DNA of 64,000 nt. It comes from Nocardia sp. CC227C. GTDB lineage: Bacteria > Actinomycetota > Actinomycetes > Mycobacteriales > Mycobacteriaceae. The stretch is taken from positions 177,932 through 241,931 of the forward strand of contig NZ_JASITE010000013.1 in assembly GCF_030767025.1 (NCBI RefSeq), in the 5' to 3' direction. Positions 1 through 10,516 of the stretch are shown here, piece by piece. The notes under the pieces are model-generated. The model did not search any database, was not told the origin of the DNA, and saw only the letters and a list, made by a program, of their open reading frames with translations. How positions within the stretch are numbered: position 1 is the first letter of the stretch; the number at the start of each line of letters is the position of its first letter. Position numbers and translations under genes: made by a program.

Positions 1-258
1 GATGACCAGATCGCCGGGATGCACGAGATGCGCGGCGGCGCCGTTGATCCCGATGACGCCGGAACCCCGCTCCCCCGCGATCACATAGGTCTCCAGCCGG
101 GCCCCGTTGGCGATGTCGACAATGCAGACCTGCTCGCCCTCGAGCAGATCCGCGGCGTCGAGCAGGTCCTGATCGACCGTCACCGAACCGACGTAGTGCA
201 GATCGGCGTGAGTCACCGTGGCGCGGTGGATCTTCGACTTCATCATGGTGCGCAACAT
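1..258 (-). CDS. panD: Aspartate 1-decarboxylase (3' end cut by window)
   Basis: Pyruvoyl-dependent enzyme that decarboxylates L-aspartate to beta-alanine, the partner of pantoate in pantothenate synthesis. The visible 86 residues begin MLRTMMKSKIHRATVTHADL and contain the self-cleavage site in HYVGSVTVD, where the Gly-Ser bond is processed and the Ser becomes the pyruvoyl group. The ATG at 258 lies 14 bases after the panC stop and has an AGGAAGG ribosome-binding site overlapping that stop, so the two genes are co-transcribed. The C-terminus runs off the start of the window. Identification is secure from motif and from adjacency to panC. Confidence 0.95.
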   Translation of the reverse strand, partial: MLRTMMKSKIHRATVTHADLHYVGSVTVDQDLLDAADLLEGEQVCIVDIANGARLETYVIAGERGSGVIGINGAAAHLVHPGDLVI

Positions 259-272
259 CGTCGTCGCCCTTC

Positions 273-1199
273 CTAGAGAGATGCCCGGGCAGGCTGGTCG
301 GGGGTGGTCGGGTGGCCGTCGATCGGGATGCCGATGGTGACGGGCATATTGTCGATGAGCCGGGTGTTGCCGATGCGGGCCGCGATCAGCAGGCGGGCAT
401 TGCCCTCCCCACGGACCGCGCCGAGATCGGAGCCGCGCAGCTCCAGATAGTCGAGCTCGATGGCCGGGGCCTCGGCCAGCACCATGCGGGCGGCCTCGAG
501 CACCTTGTCCGCCCCCAGGCCCGCGGCATGGCGGCCCGCGGCCAGGGCGGCCGAGAGCACCGTGGCCAGCTCGCGCTGCTCCGGATCGAGATAGCGGTTG
601 CGGGAGGACAGGGCCAGGCCGTCGGCCTCGCGGACGGTGGCGACCGGGACGATCTTCGGACTCATGTTCAGATCGCGCACCATCTGCCGGATCAGCGTCA
701 GCTGCTGGTAGTCCTTCTCGCCGAAGAACGCCTCGTGCGGATCGGTGACGTTGAACAGCTTGGCGACCACGGTGAGCACGCCCGCGAAATGGCCGGGACG
801 GACGGCCCCTTCGAGTTCGTCGCCGAGCGGGCCGGGGTGCACGGTGGTGCGCGGACCCTCGGGGTACATGTCGTTGGCGCTGGGCGCGAAGACCAGCTCG
901 ACGCCCTCCGCGCGCAACAGCTCCACATCGGCGTCGAGGGTGCGCGGGTACTTGTCCAGATCCTCGTGCGCGCCGAACTGCAAGGGGTTCACGAAGATCG
1001 AGACGATGACGGCCTGATTGGTGCGCTTGGCGCGGCGCACCAGTTCCAGATGGCCCTCGTGCAGCGCCCCCATGGTCGGCACCAGCGCGACCCGGCGGCC
1101 CACCTGGCGCAGGGCCCGGGAGACCTTGCTCATGATCGCCGGATCGTGCAGCACGGTGAGTTCACCGCGCTTGTAGGTGCCACGCAGCGTTGGATCCAT
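273..1199 (-). CDS. panC: Pantothenate synthetase (pantoate--beta-alanine ligase)
   Basis: Cytosolic ATP-dependent ligase joining pantoate and beta-alanine through a pantoyl-adenylate. The 308-residue protein has the HIGH-type nucleotide motif in VPTMGALHEGHL (about residues 40-51), the pantoate-binding SIFVNPLQFG, and a KMSKS-like stretch LSSRNRYL. Its length fits the family. The ATG at 1199 overlaps the upstream DUF2520 stop as ATGA, so I chose this start for translational coupling. The C-terminal 20 residues are poorly conserved-looking and Pro/Thr rich. It sits directly upstream of panD, whose product supplies beta-alanine. Confidence 0.96.
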   Translation of the reverse strand: MDPTLRGTYKRGELTVLHDPAIMSKVSRALRQVGRRVALVPTMGALHEGHLELVRRAKRTNQAVIVSIFVNPLQFGAHEDLDKYPRTLDADVELLRAEGVELVFAPSANDMYPEGPRTTVHPGPLGDELEGAVRPGHFAGVLTVVAKLFNVTDPHEAFFGEKDYQQLTLIRQMVRDLNMSPKIVPVATVREADGLALSSRNRYLDPEQRELATVLSAALAAGRHAAGLGADKVLEAARMVLAEAPAIELDYLELRGSDLGAVRGEGNARLLIAARIGNTRLIDNMPVTIGIPIDGHPTTPDQPARASL

Positions 1200-2221
1200 C
1201 AGTTGCCTTCCTTCGCCTGGTCGGAGCCCGCCTGGTCGGAGCCCGCCTGGTCGGAGCCCGCCTGATCGGAGCCTTCGACGTCACGCCGACCGCTCGGGGA
1301 TGCCAGCAGTTCGAGCAGCGCCGGATCGGTGCGGGCCCGCTGGGCGGTGCGCAGCGAGAGCGCGCGATAGCCCGCGGCCAGATCGGTGTCGGTGGACTCC
1401 AGTGCGTTCAGATGCGCGGCCACGGCGTCCACGTCGCCGCGGGCCACCGGGCCGGTCAGCGCGGACGGACCGCGGCGCAGGGCATTGTCGAGGGCGGCCG
1501 AGGCCAGCGGGGCCAGTACGCGTTCGGCCAGGCCGCCGGGCTGGTCGTCGACGATCTGCTGGCCGAGCAGTCCGGGGCCGGCCAGCGCGGTGCGCAACGC
1601 CTCCACCGCATCCAGAATCAACGTAACCAGGTGATTGCTGCCATGGGCGAGAGCCGCGTGGTACAGCGTGCGGTGCTCCTCGGCGACTCGCACCGGTTCG
1701 CCGCCCATCTCGATCACCAGCGACTGGGCGATGGCGTAGCCGATGTCGTCCGCGGCGGTGATGCCGAAGCAGGCGTTGCCGAGCCGGGTCACATCCTCGT
1801 CATGGCCGGTGAACGTCATGGCCGGGTGAATGGCCAGGGGTAGCGCGCCCCGTTCGGTCAAGGGGGCCAGTATCCCGACGCCGTTCGCGCCGGAGGTGTG
1901 CGCCACGATGGTGCCGGGCCGCACCGCGTCCGCCGCCGCCAACCCCGAAACCAGACCGGCCAGCTCACTGTCCGGTACGGCCAGCAGCAGCAGTTCGGCG
2001 CGGCGCGCCACATCCTCGGCCGGCAGGATCTCCGAATCCGGCAGCCGGGTCCGGGCCCGCTGCACCGAGGCGTCCGAGATACCGGATACGCCGAACACCA
2101 CATGACCGGCACGCTCCAGTGCCGCACCCAATGCGGACCCGACGCGTCCCGCCGAGACGATTCCCACCGTCAACCGTGCAGGCGCAGGGTCGGTCCCGCA
2201 GACATCCTTGTCCGAGGTCAC
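1199..2221 (-). CDS. Rossmann-like / DUF2520 domain protein
   Basis: A 340-residue protein of the family regularly placed next to panC in actinobacteria; it resembles an NADP-dependent 6-phosphogluconate/ketopantoate-reductase fold. The N-terminal Rossmann glycine motif reads VGIVSAGRVGSALGAAL (about residues 18-34), followed by a DUF2520 helical domain with MGGEPVRV and HGSNHLV. A role in making pantoate is suggested only by context. The GTG at 2221 is preceded by GAGAGGACAAGG; longer reading frames upstream lack codon bias and are rejected. The extreme C-terminus is a four-fold GSDQA pentapeptide repeat ending KEGN, not a family feature. Its stop overlaps the panC start. Confidence 0.86.
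   Translation of the reverse strand: MTSDKDVCGTDPAPARLTVGIVSAGRVGSALGAALERAGHVVFGVSGISDASVQRARTRLPDSEILPAEDVARRAELLLLAVPDSELAGLVSGLAAADAVRPGTIVAHTSGANGVGILAPLTERGALPLAIHPAMTFTGHDEDVTRLGNACFGITAADDIGYAIAQSLVIEMGGEPVRVAEEHRTLYHAALAHGSNHLVTLILDAVEALRTALAGPGLLGQQIVDDQPGGLAERVLAPLASAALDNALRRGPSALTGPVARGDVDAVAAHLNALESTDTDLAAGYRALSLRTAQRARTDPALLELLASPSGRRDVEGSDQAGSDQAGSDQAGSDQAKEGN
1214..1273 (-). repeat. Four 15-bp tandem repeats coding GSDQA
   Basis: Four near-identical 15-base units encode (GSDQA)4 at the C-terminus of the DUF2520 protein. The units differ by one base in the last copy. The count could vary by slippage without breaking the frame. Confidence 0.9.
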
Positions 2222-2347
2222 CCTTGTCCTCTCGAAAGTGCCGTTCCAGTCCCGCGCTACGCGGGTACCGGACGTTACGGGACGAGAATATCGGTGCCGA
2301 TTCGCGGCGGCCACGAACTGTGGGAAGTGCCACTCGGCGCACCCGGG

Positions 2348-2380
2348 AGCGGCGGCCGTCCATCGCGCACGGCCGCCGCT
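2348..2380 (-). terminator. GC hairpin after the fol/pan upstream gene
   Basis: A perfect 12-bp inverted repeat (AGCGGCGGCCGT / ACGGCCGCCGCT) with a 9-base loop lies 22 bases past the stop of the DUF6779 gene. There is no T-run, as is common in actinobacterial terminators. It may attenuate transcription before the DUF2520-panC-panD genes. Confidence 0.6.
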
Positions 2381-2402
2381 GATCCCCGGTTGCGCGGTGC
2401 GG

Positions 2403-3581
2403 CTAGCGGTCGCCCTCGGAGCGCAGGTTGGCCATGATCTCGGCCACCGAGAGGCGGCGTCCGTTGTCGGCGTCGGAATCCTCGTCGGCGCGGCGACGGC
2501 GGCGGGTACTGGCGGTTCCCATGGGGGTGGGGTGGACGCCGTTGGCGAGGTGCGGGGACTTGCGAGTCCGCGGTTCCTCCGGGGTGGTCGCGGCGCGGTC
2601 GCCATCGGCGCTGCCCGCATCGGCACTGCCCGCATCGGCACTGCCTGCCCCGGCGCTGCCCGCATCGGCGAATTCGCTGTCGGCGGCATCGCTCACGGCT
2701 ACGAACCTGCCGTTGACGGCGGCCGCGCCGGGATCGGCGGCGGTGCCGGTGTCGAGACCGCCGATTTCGAAACCACCGACGATGCCGGCGTCCAGGGCCG
2801 CGTCGGCGCGGTTCTTGGAATCGTCGAAGGGGTCGAAGTCGTCGGCGAGCTGGGGGCCGAAAGCGGCGGCCCGGTCGGCTTGTTCGCGGATGGCCGCGTA
2901 TTCGGCACGGGCCTGGTCGTAGTCGGCGGCCGACACGGCGGCGGTCTCGGCGGTCACCGGTTCGTCGTCGGGACTGGCGAAGGCGGGGGGCTCGGGGTGG
3001 TCGGGTTCGAAGACCGGGGTGACGGGATGCCGGGACTCCCACGGGTCCCAGGGGGCGGCGTCCTCCCAGTTATCGTTCGCCGCACCGAGCGAGCCGGAGG
3101 CGGGCGAACCGGGGAGTTCCTGGACCCGGACCGCGTCGGCACGCAGCGCGGGGCGGTCGTAGTCCAGGTTGCCGTCGAAAAGACGCTGTAGGGACTCGCG
3201 TAGGACGGTGAGTTCGGTGCGCAGCGCGGCCAGTTCGGCGGCGTCGGCACCTACCTCTTGGCGGACTCGGGACTCGACACCGAGTTCGTATTCGCGGCGG
3301 GCGGCAACCTCGCGTTCCAGCTGCAAGTGGTAGACCTTCTGGAGGTCACCGATTTTCGCCTTGTCGACGGCCGCCTCCCTGCGATAACGCGTCGCGGCGA
3401 GGGCTCCGATGGCGGCCGCCCAGAGGGCCGCAACCAGTCCGATGCGCACGAATTGGACGTCGTCGCTGAAGACCAGGAACACGCTGGCAACCAGACCCAG
3501 AAGGATCAGAACACCGGTGAAGAACTTTCCCGCGTCCTCCCGCCGGCGACGGGAAGCACTGCTCCGGGAGGGTGAAACCAT
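2403..3581 (-). CDS. DUF6779 membrane protein
   Basis: A 392-residue membrane protein of unknown function found at this place in mycobacterial and nocardial folate/pantothenate clusters (position of Rv3604c). After a basic Ser/Arg head come two membrane segments (about residues 19-38 and 43-62), then a predicted coiled coil rich in Arg/Glu to about residue 130, then a long acidic disordered tail with GSADAGSADAGSAD repeats. A conserved-looking block is RLFDGNLDYDRPALRAD. The ATG at 3581 starts the first in-frame segment before the membrane helix. The tail encodes direct DNA repeats and ends in a basic patch RRRRRADEDSD. No enzymatic motif is visible. Confidence 0.8.
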   Translation of the reverse strand: MVSPSRSSASRRRREDAGKFFTGVLILLGLVASVFLVFSDDVQFVRIGLVAALWAAAIGALAATRYRREAAVDKAKIGDLQKVYHLQLEREVAARREYELGVESRVRQEVGADAAELAALRTELTVLRESLQRLFDGNLDYDRPALRADAVRVQELPGSPASGSLGAANDNWEDAAPWDPWESRHPVTPVFEPDHPEPPAFASPDDEPVTAETAAVSAADYDQARAEYAAIREQADRAAAFGPQLADDFDPFDDSKNRADAALDAGIVGGFEIGGLDTGTAADPGAAAVNGRFVAVSDAADSEFADAGSAGAGSADAGSADAGSADGDRAATTPEEPRTRKSPHLANGVHPTPMGTASTRRRRRADEDSDADNGRRLSVAEIMANLRSEGDR

Positions 3582-3650
3582 GTCCGCCAGCGTAGCTTGT
3601 CGGAGACGGTCAGATGCCCAGGTTGCCTGCGATTCCCGGCTAAACGTTAG

Positions 3651-4121
3651 CTATGATGTTGCCGCTTCGTCCGGGGGTTCACTCGGCGCGCGGCAGCAAT
3701 ACTCCAGCCACAGCGCCGCGGCCACCAGCGCCGCACCGGCGAGCAGCCCCACCACCGCTCCCGGCGTGTCCGCCTCCGCCGCACGCAGTTCCGACCGCTG
3801 CGGCAGCACCCAGATCAGGAAGCCCAGCCACACCCCGGCCACCAGCGAACCCACCTGGACCGACGCCTTGGCCAGCGCCACCGCCCGCGCGGCGGTGATC
3901 GGATGCAGCTGCCGCGAATCGCTGCCGATCCGCCCGTCCCCCACCCGCGCCCGAATGATGAACGCCAGCACCACCTCCAGCACCGCCACCGGCAGCAGGG
4001 ACGCCCCCGCGAACACCGAGATGGGCGGGAAGCTCGAATACGCCGCCCGCGTGGCGATCCAGGCCACGATGGCGGCCAGCAGCACGTTCGCGAACAGGTC
4101 CAATACCCGCGTCGGTCTCAC
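3651..4121 (-). CDS. DUF3180 membrane protein
   Basis: A 156-residue four-helix membrane protein of unknown function that follows folK throughout Mycobacteriales (position of Rv3605c). Hydrophobic segments fall near residues 7-25, 32-52, 83-103 and 120-140; between helices two and three is a basic cytoplasmic loop. I choose GTG 4121 because GGGAG lies 8 bases upstream and its GTGA overlaps the stop of a 37-codon reading frame; a GTG three codons earlier (4130) has no spacing for a ribosome-binding site. Downstream the DUF6779 gene begins after about 70 bases. Confidence 0.82.
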   Translation of the reverse strand: MRPTRVLDLFANVLLAAIVAWIATRAAYSSFPPISVFAGASLLPVAVLEVVLAFIIRARVGDGRIGSDSRQLHPITAARAVALAKASVQVGSLVAGVWLGFLIWVLPQRSELRAAEADTPGAVVGLLAGAALVAAALWLEYCCRAPSEPPDEAATS

Positions 4122-4231
4122 AACGCCCACTCCCGTGACGAGAACGCGCGGCGAGGCGGCTCCGAAACGGCCTCCGCGCCCGAGGAACTCGGCCGCGCGG
4201 CGGGCGACCCCGCGATCAGCGGCCGCCCCAT
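4118..4231 (-). CDS. Possible 37-residue coupling peptide
   Basis: A small frame begins at an ATG overlapping the folK stop (ATGA) and ends in a TGA overlapping the preferred DUF3180 start (GTGA). The peptide starts MGRPLIAGSPAARPSSSGAE and ends REWAL; it has no recognised domain. The double overlap would let ribosomes finishing folK reinitiate and be carried to DUF3180. It may be only a translational bridge rather than a functional protein, and could be chance in this GC-rich frame. Confidence 0.35.
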   Translation of the reverse strand: MGRPLIAGSPAARPSSSGAEAVSEPPRRAFSSREWAL

Positions 4232-4761
4232 CACGGCCAGCCTAACGACAGCGCGGTCCTGCGGACGCCGTCCACGTCGGCGGAATCCAACGCGGCCAAC
4301 CACTCTCGCACCGGACGCGCCTGCCCGGCGGCCTCGAGCGTCGCGTCCGGCTGCACGTCCAGCCACGGCACCAGCACGAAGGCGCGCTCGTGCGCTCGCG
4401 GGTGCGGGAGGGTCAGGCTCGGGTCGATGCTGCGCACGACCGATGATTGCCCATCGCGCCGCCGAGCGGCCCACACGATGTCCACGTCGAGAGTGCGTGG
4501 GCCCCAGCGGACCTCCCGCACCCGCTCGGATGCCTGCTCCAGCTCCTGCCCGAGGCGCAGCCAGTCGCCGGGCTCCAGCGCCGGATCCTCGGCCAGCAGC
4601 ACGGCATTCAGGTAGTCCTGCTGCGGCACCCCGCCCCAGGGCGGGGTCGAGTAGACCGGCGACACCGCGAGCAGCCGGGGACGCAGCGCGTCCACCACCG
4701 CGCGCAGATGCGCGAGCCGGTCACCCAGATTCGAGCCGATGGACAGCACCACGCGGGTCAC
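4231..4761 (-). CDS. folK: HPPK, 6-hydroxymethyl-7,8-dihydropterin pyrophosphokinase
   Basis: Transfers pyrophosphate from ATP to hydroxymethyl-dihydropterin, the step before dihydropteroate synthase. The 176-residue protein has the N-terminal SIGSNLGDR motif, the YSTPPWGG loop, and the signature RWGPRTLDVDIV (about residues 85-96) with the Mg-binding DxD. The closing LPHPRAHERAFVLVPW is typical. The GTG at 4761 overlaps the folB stop as GTGA, and the stop overlaps a following ATG. It lies in a folE-folP-folB-folK operon. Confidence 0.96.
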   Translation of the reverse strand: MTRVVLSIGSNLGDRLAHLRAVVDALRPRLLAVSPVYSTPPWGGVPQQDYLNAVLLAEDPALEPGDWLRLGQELEQASERVREVRWGPRTLDVDIVWAARRRDGQSSVVRSIDPSLTLPHPRAHERAFVLVPWLDVQPDATLEAAGQARPVREWLAALDSADVDGVRRTALSLGWP

Positions 4762-5129
4762 GATGCCCCCCGGCGGCGGCTGGTGACCACCCGCACATCC
4801 TCGAAGCTGTGCGGGATCGGCGCGGCGGGCTTGTGCAGCACCACCTCCACGGCGTGGACGCGCGGGTCGGTCATGACCTCGTCGGCGACCTCGGAGACCA
4901 CCGTCTCGACGAGGTCGCGCGGCTGTCCGGACACGATCCGGACCACGCTGTCGGCGAGTTCGCCGTAGTGGATGGTGTCGGCGATGTCGTCGGATTTCGC
5001 GGCCGCCGAGAAATCGGTCCACAGTGTGAGGTCCACGACGAATTCCTGGCCGTCGCGCTTCTCGAAGTCGAAGACCCCGTGATGGGCGAATACGCGCAGC
5101 CCGCGCAGTTCGATGCGATCGGTGCTCAT
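4758..5129 (-). CDS. folB: Dihydroneopterin aldolase
   Basis: Converts 7,8-dihydroneopterin to 6-hydroxymethyl-dihydropterin and glycolaldehyde. The 123-residue protein shows the family features FAHHGVFDFEK near the N-terminus (catalytic Glu region), YGELAD, and the C-terminal KPAAPIPHSFEDV containing the catalytic-lysine region. The ATG at 5129 overlaps the folP stop as ATGA, and its own stop overlaps the folK GTG. Length matches FolB; it is likely a homo-octamer as in relatives. Confidence 0.96.
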   Translation of the reverse strand: MSTDRIELRGLRVFAHHGVFDFEKRDGQEFVVDLTLWTDFSAAAKSDDIADTIHYGELADSVVRIVSGQPRDLVETVVSEVADEVMTDPRVHAVEVVLHKPAAPIPHSFEDVRVVTSRRRGAS

Positions 5130-6058
5130 TCGCCGCCCCTCTCCAGGCGGCGGCCCGGGAATCGTTCGCGCAGGCGGGATTCGGCCCGTCGCCAGGCATC
5201 GGTGACGGCGATGGCGTCCAGTGAGGCGCGCACATCGTGCACCCGGACTCCCCAGGCGCCCTGCTCGGCGGCCAGCGCGGAGATGGTCGCGGTCGCGATC
5301 TCGCGCCCGTCCGGCGGACGCGGCCCCGCGGCATCGGCCAGCAGCGCACCCAGGAACCGCTTGCGGGAAGCGCCGATCAGGATCGGCAGCCCGGTGCCCA
5401 CCAGTTCGGAGAGCCCGCCCAGCAGTTCCCAATTGTGGTCGGCGTTCTTGGCGAAACCCAGCCCGGGATCGAGGATCAGCCGGTCGGCGTCGACGCCCCC
5501 GGCCACGGCCAGCTCCACCTGGGCGCGCAGTTCGGTCCACACCTCGGCGACCACGTCGTCGTAGTGCTCGGCCGCCCCGGTGTGCCGGTAGTCGGCCTCG
5601 GCGCGCCAGTGCATGAGGATCCACGGCAGCCCCGCCGCGGCGACGACCTTCACCATATCGGCGTCGGCGCGGCCGCCGGACACGTCGTTGACCATGCTCA
5701 CGCCCGCCTCGACGGCGGCCTCGGCCACACTCGCCCGCATGGTGTCCACGCTGGTCGGCACCCCGGCCGCCGCCAGCCCGCGGATCACCGGCACCACTCG
5801 TGCCGCCTCGGTCGCCGGATCGATGCGCACCGCCCCCGGCCGGGTGGACTCCCCGCCCACATCGATGATGTCGGCCCCCAGCTCGTACAGCGCGAGCCCG
5901 TGCGCCACGGCCACGCTCGGGTCCAGATAGCGGCCGCCGTCGGAGAACGAATCGCTGGTGACGTTGACAACACCCATCACCACCGTGGCGCGACCCGCGC
6001 GCGGTGCCACGAAGCCGGTCCCCCGCGTGCCGCTCTCGGTCATGGCGGGTGCGCTCAC
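5126..6058 (-). CDS. folP: Dihydropteroate synthase
   Basis: Condenses hydroxymethyl-dihydropterin pyrophosphate with p-aminobenzoate; this is the sulfonamide target. The TIM-barrel motifs are MGVVNVTSDSFSDGGRY (about residues 28-44), GADIIDVGGESTRPGA, NDVSGG, DPGLGFAKNADHN, and LIGASRKRF. I take the GTG at 6058, whose GTGA overlaps the folE stop, giving 310 residues; the ATG at 6043 would give 305. Neither has a clear ribosome-binding site, consistent with coupling. This is the full-motif copy (FolP1-like) rather than the divergent paralogue. Confidence 0.95.
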   Translation of the reverse strand: MSAPAMTESGTRGTGFVAPRAGRATVVMGVVNVTSDSFSDGGRYLDPSVAVAHGLALYELGADIIDVGGESTRPGAVRIDPATEAARVVPVIRGLAAAGVPTSVDTMRASVAEAAVEAGVSMVNDVSGGRADADMVKVVAAAGLPWILMHWRAEADYRHTGAAEHYDDVVAEVWTELRAQVELAVAGGVDADRLILDPGLGFAKNADHNWELLGGLSELVGTGLPILIGASRKRFLGALLADAAGPRPPDGREIATATISALAAEQGAWGVRVHDVRASLDAIAVTDAWRRAESRLRERFPGRRLERGGE

Positions 6059-6675
6059 TTGCGGAGGATCAGGTCGAGGGCCTCCGCGCGGGAGGACGGG
6101 CTGGACTGCAGCAGCCCGCGCACCGCGGAGGTGGTGGTGCTGGCTCCCGGCTTGCGGATGCCCCGCATGGCCATGCACAGGTGCTCGGCCTCCACCACCA
6201 CGATCGCGCCGCGCGGGTCCAGCTTGCGCATGACGGCGTCGACGATCTGGCTGGTGAGGCGCTCCTGCACCTGCGGGCGCTTGGCGTACAGGTCCACCAG
6301 GCGGGCGAGCTTGGACAGGCCCGTCACGCGCCCGTGCGGGCCCGGAATGTAGCCGACGTGCGCGACGCCGTGGAAGGAGACCAGATGATGTTCACAGGTC
6401 GAGTACATGGGAATGTCGCGGACCAGCACCAGTTCCTGGTGGCCTTCGTCGAAGGTGGTGTTCAGCACCGCGTCCGGCTCGGTGTAGAGACCCGCGAACA
6501 TCTCCCGGTACGCGCGGGCGACACGGCCCGGAGTGTCGATGAGCCCCGGTCGGTTCGGGTCCTCGCCGACCGCGATCAGCAACTCGCGTACGGCGGCTTC
6601 GGCGCGCTCCTGGTCGAACGGCCGACCGGTGTCGCGCGCGATCGGGCCGGAGACGACACGGTTGTTGGCCGACAA
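6055..6675 (-). CDS. folE: GTP cyclohydrolase I (FolE type)
   Basis: Zinc enzyme turning GTP into dihydroneopterin triphosphate, the first folate step. The 206-residue protein contains the zinc/catalytic blocks MYSTCEHHLVSFHG and EAEHLCMAMRG and the GTP-loop VTGLSKLARLVD. I choose the TTG at 6675 because a perfect AGGAGGT lies 6 bases upstream; an in-frame extension to 6714 has no such signal and would include the ribosome-binding site itself. It heads the folE-folP-folB-folK operon, about 120 bases downstream of ftsH. Confidence 0.95.
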   Translation of the reverse strand: MSANNRVVSGPIARDTGRPFDQERAEAAVRELLIAVGEDPNRPGLIDTPGRVARAYREMFAGLYTEPDAVLNTTFDEGHQELVLVRDIPMYSTCEHHLVSFHGVAHVGYIPGPHGRVTGLSKLARLVDLYAKRPQVQERLTSQIVDAVMRKLDPRGAIVVVEAEHLCMAMRGIRKPGASTTTSAVRGLLQSSPSSRAEALDLILRK

Positions 6676-6680
6676 TCGGC

Positions 6681-6687
6681 ACCTCCT
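6681..6687 (-). promoter_or_regulatory. Strong ribosome-binding site fixing the folE TTG start
   Basis: On the minus strand this reads AGGAGGT, separated by 5-6 bases from TTG at 6675. It decides the start of folE against an upstream ATG-frame extension. Confidence 0.85.
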
Positions 6688-6795
6688 GTGTTCAAGGTCC
6701 GCGCCTGACGGCACGGCCGGTTCACGGTCTCGGAACCCCGGGCCGGATGAACCGAGCCCGGGACCGCGAACCCATCGAGAGTATCCAAGCGGCCG

Positions 6796-9180
<2,385 letters not shown>

Positions 9181-9500
9181 AGAGCGTCGGCCGGCGGGCC
9201 AGTCCTTTCCGGTGATTCCGGTTTTGCCTGCGATGCTGTAGAGCTTGCGTCACGAGCGCGCCCGTTTCCATACGGAACGGATGCGGACATGCCACGTTAC
9301 CGCGTACGGTCTACATCGTTACATCGCGAGGTTCGGCAGCTTGTGCAGTTCAACAGGTAAACGGCCGGAGAACGCGGGTGGTTCCCCGACCATCTGCCGC
9401 AAAACCCTTCGGGCGAGCATGGTGAGCGTCGGCCCAAGTGGCCACAATCATGGCATGTTCGCCCTATCGTGACCGACAACACAACACGAGCGTAGGGGGT
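9181..9500 (+). other. Divergent intergenic region between ftsH and a PH-like gene
   Basis: The 320 bases hold the promoters of ftsH (minus) and the following plus-strand gene. I see an imperfect hairpin CCGTTTCC-ATAC-GGAACGG near 9268-9286 and no convincing coding frame. No consensus -35/-10 pair stands out on either strand. Confidence 0.5.
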
Positions 9501-10430
9501 ATGGACATCGTCGAGCTACGGACACCCACAGCGATCGTCCGTCACGGCAACGGGCGGTTGACGGTGCTGAGACCTGGAACAGACGGCGAGCGCGTTCTCG
9601 ATGTGCCGGTAGGCGACCTTCTCAAGGTCAGGTTGAACCGGCGCGCCGACGACGCCGTCGTCATCGAAATCTATCTCAGGTACCCGACCCCCGTCCTCAC
9701 GGGCGTCCCCGCCGACCGCACCCCGCTACCCGTCCTCATCGCCGAACACGATGTGCCCGCGGCCACCGTGATCGTCGAGCGGATCAACAACCAGATCCTG
9801 GCCACCCAGCGGCTCGAGGTCGCCGCCCCCGACCTGACACCGCCCGCCCCGGCCTGGGGACGCGGCGGACCGGCGCGCGCCGACGTGGACCGCGCGGCTC
9901 GGCGGATGGCTCCCAAGCGCGAGGCCAAGACCGCCGTCGCGGCGCTGAACCGCTACGTCACGCCCGGTGAGTACGTACTGGAGACGGCGGTGGTGACGGC
10001 CCAGCCGCCCGCGGGCCGGGGAGCCGGACTGCTCGCGGTCACCACCGATCGAATGATCTTCATCTCCACCGGCTCCGGACGCCGCTACGCGCACGAGATG
10101 CCCATCGCGGCGCTGCTGTGGGCGCGCACCACCGACGATTCGGAGACCACGGGGGCCGCGCCCGGCGAATACGGCGTCGACATCCACGACGGCAATGTGA
10201 CGCTGCACTTCACCGGCAGCGACCGGGCGGACACCGAACGGATCACCGGCGGGCTGAATTTCGCCATTCAGCGCGAATCGGCCGACGGTGCGGCCGGACC
10301 CGCCGATCCCGGGGTGGCGAAGCTGTACGCCGAATGGGAACTGCTGGTCGAGCGGCACTCGCTGGGCATGGTGGACGACGCGCAATTCCAGCGGTACGGA
10401 CGCGGCATCCTGCGTTCGCTGCCGGACTGA
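9501..10430 (+). CDS. Hypothetical protein with PH-like and short C-terminal SHOCT-like region
   Basis: A 309-residue soluble protein I do not recognise firmly. The N-terminal 90 residues are a beta-rich block, followed by a Pro/Ala linker and a block LAVTTDRMIFISTGSGRR (about 178-195) that resembles bacterial PH-domain proteins whose strand pattern reads 'TNKRLIF'. The last 35 residues, with LYAEWELLVERHSLGMVDDA, resemble a SHOCT-like oligomerisation helix. The ATG at 9501 is chosen as the first start after GTAGGGGGT, although this is very close to the start; an upstream start would add a non-conserved-looking segment. It is convergent with the DUF1266 gene. Confidence 0.7.
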   Translation: MDIVELRTPTAIVRHGNGRLTVLRPGTDGERVLDVPVGDLLKVRLNRRADDAVVIEIYLRYPTPVLTGVPADRTPLPVLIAEHDVPAATVIVERINNQILATQRLEVAAPDLTPPAPAWGRGGPARADVDRAARRMAPKREAKTAVAALNRYVTPGEYVLETAVVTAQPPAGRGAGLLAVTTDRMIFISTGSGRRYAHEMPIAALLWARTTDDSETTGAAPGEYGVDIHDGNVTLHFTGSDRADTERITGGLNFAIQRESADGAAGPADPGVAKLYAEWELLVERHSLGMVDDAQFQRYGRGILRSLPD

Positions 10431-10469
10431 ACGCACCGCGGCGAATTCGCCGGAAACCCCGAACTCTTC

Positions 10470-10499
10470 GTGCCCGCCGCGCCGACGCGCGGCGGGCAC
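10470..10499. terminator. Bidirectional hairpin between convergent genes
   Basis: A perfect 12-bp stem (GTGCCCGCCGCG / CGCGGCGGGCAC) with a 6-base loop stands 40 bases after the PH-like gene and 17 bases from the stop of the DUF1266 gene. It can serve both strands. Confidence 0.8.
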
Positions 10500-10516
10500 C
10501 GTCGACGATGCGGCGT

